NCBI GenBank assembly: GCA_003160755.1
Contig: QEXZ01000011.1
Coordinates: 1-19,229, forward strand
Length of the DNA stretch: 19,229 nt
Source of the DNA: Methanomicrobiales archaeon
GTDB taxonomy: Archaea > Halobacteriota > Syntropharchaeia > Alkanophagales > Methanospirareceae
Direction: 5' to 3'
The notes under the pieces are model-generated. The model was given only the letters and a program-made list of their open reading frames with translations. It was not told the DNA's origin and searched no databases. The stretch's first letter is position 1. Each line of letters begins with the position of its first letter. This document shows positions 19,091 through 19,229 of this stretch, one piece after another. The position numbers were made by a program, and so were the translations under genes.

Positions 19091-19229
19091 ATGATGATAA
19101 GTGTGAATGAGTATGGATTGGATATATTTGAGGAGATGATGGACAATTCGGAGGCGTTGCAAGTAGGTATAGAGGAGCTGGATAACGGGACAACGATCGT
19201 GGATGCGGGGGTAGGAGAAGAAGGGGGAT
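19091..19229 (+). CDS. mch: Methenyl-tetrahydromethanopterin cyclohydrolase, N-terminal part
   Basis: The first 46 codons of a gene running off the window. The peptide begins with SVNEYGLDIFEEM after MMI and continues with ELDNGTTIVDAGV, matching the conserved start of archaeal Mch (SVNE..., ELENGATVIDCGV pattern as I know it). Mch interconverts methenyl- and formyl-tetrahydromethanopterin, a cytoplasmic step of methanogenesis or, run in reverse, of anaerobic methane oxidation. GGTGA at 19080-19084 is well placed for ATG 19091; ATG 19094 follows directly in frame. The fragment is short, but the match in order and spacing is good. Confidence 0.85.
   Translation, partial: MMISVNEYGLDIFEEMMDNSEALQVGIEELDNGTTIVDAGVGEEGG

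Overview
The window comes from an archaeon, most probably an ANME-1 methane oxidiser (Methanophagales). The 16S gene carries an exact 18-base match (11575-11592) to the target of the ANME-1-350 FISH probe as I remember it. The 3' end of the window opens into methenyl-tetrahydromethanopterin cyclohydrolase (mch), a C1-pathway enzyme of methanogens and ANME archaea. TiaS, an EMC3/TMCO1-type insertase, and archaeal-style rRNA processing stems point the same way.

Layout. 1-750: end of a radical SAM gene (+). 853-3621: a P2-like P-type cation ATPase (+), whose 3' end overlaps a convergent six-helix membrane protein (3599-4198, -). 4490-6124: a compact + strand cluster of an EMC3/TMCO1-like protein and two paralogous two-CBS-domain proteins. 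6293-7942: an M50 site-2 protease (-). 8071-9417: tiaS (+). 9643-10959: malic enzyme (+). 11234-15958: a 16S / tRNA-Ala(TGC) / 23S operon followed by tRNA-Cys(GCA) at 16097. 16230-18810: a glutaredoxin-like redoxin overlapping nrdD, the anaerobic ribonucleotide reductase. 19091-end: start of mch.

The rRNA operon is the most informative part. Long complementary arms flank both 16S and 23S. Each pair can be drawn as a canonical archaeal bulge-helix-bulge: a 4-bp helix between two 3-nt bulges, and all but one of the four bulges are AAA. The usual 5S gene between 23S and tRNA-Cys is missing. About 100 nt remain there, holding a strong unassigned stem-loop with a competing right arm.

Intergenic spaces carry a dispersed family of imperfect inverted-repeat elements built from short CACRAGATT / CACAGATT-type units (about 4213-4398, 6121-6280, 18826-18980, and a one-armed fragment at 7983-8011). 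They look like MITE-type or long-hairpin elements and are the main accessory DNA here. I see no CRISPR array, transposase, integrase or defence operon. Apart from these repeats, the unusual rRNA tail and the altered ion site of the ATPase, the region is core archaeal metabolism and information processing.
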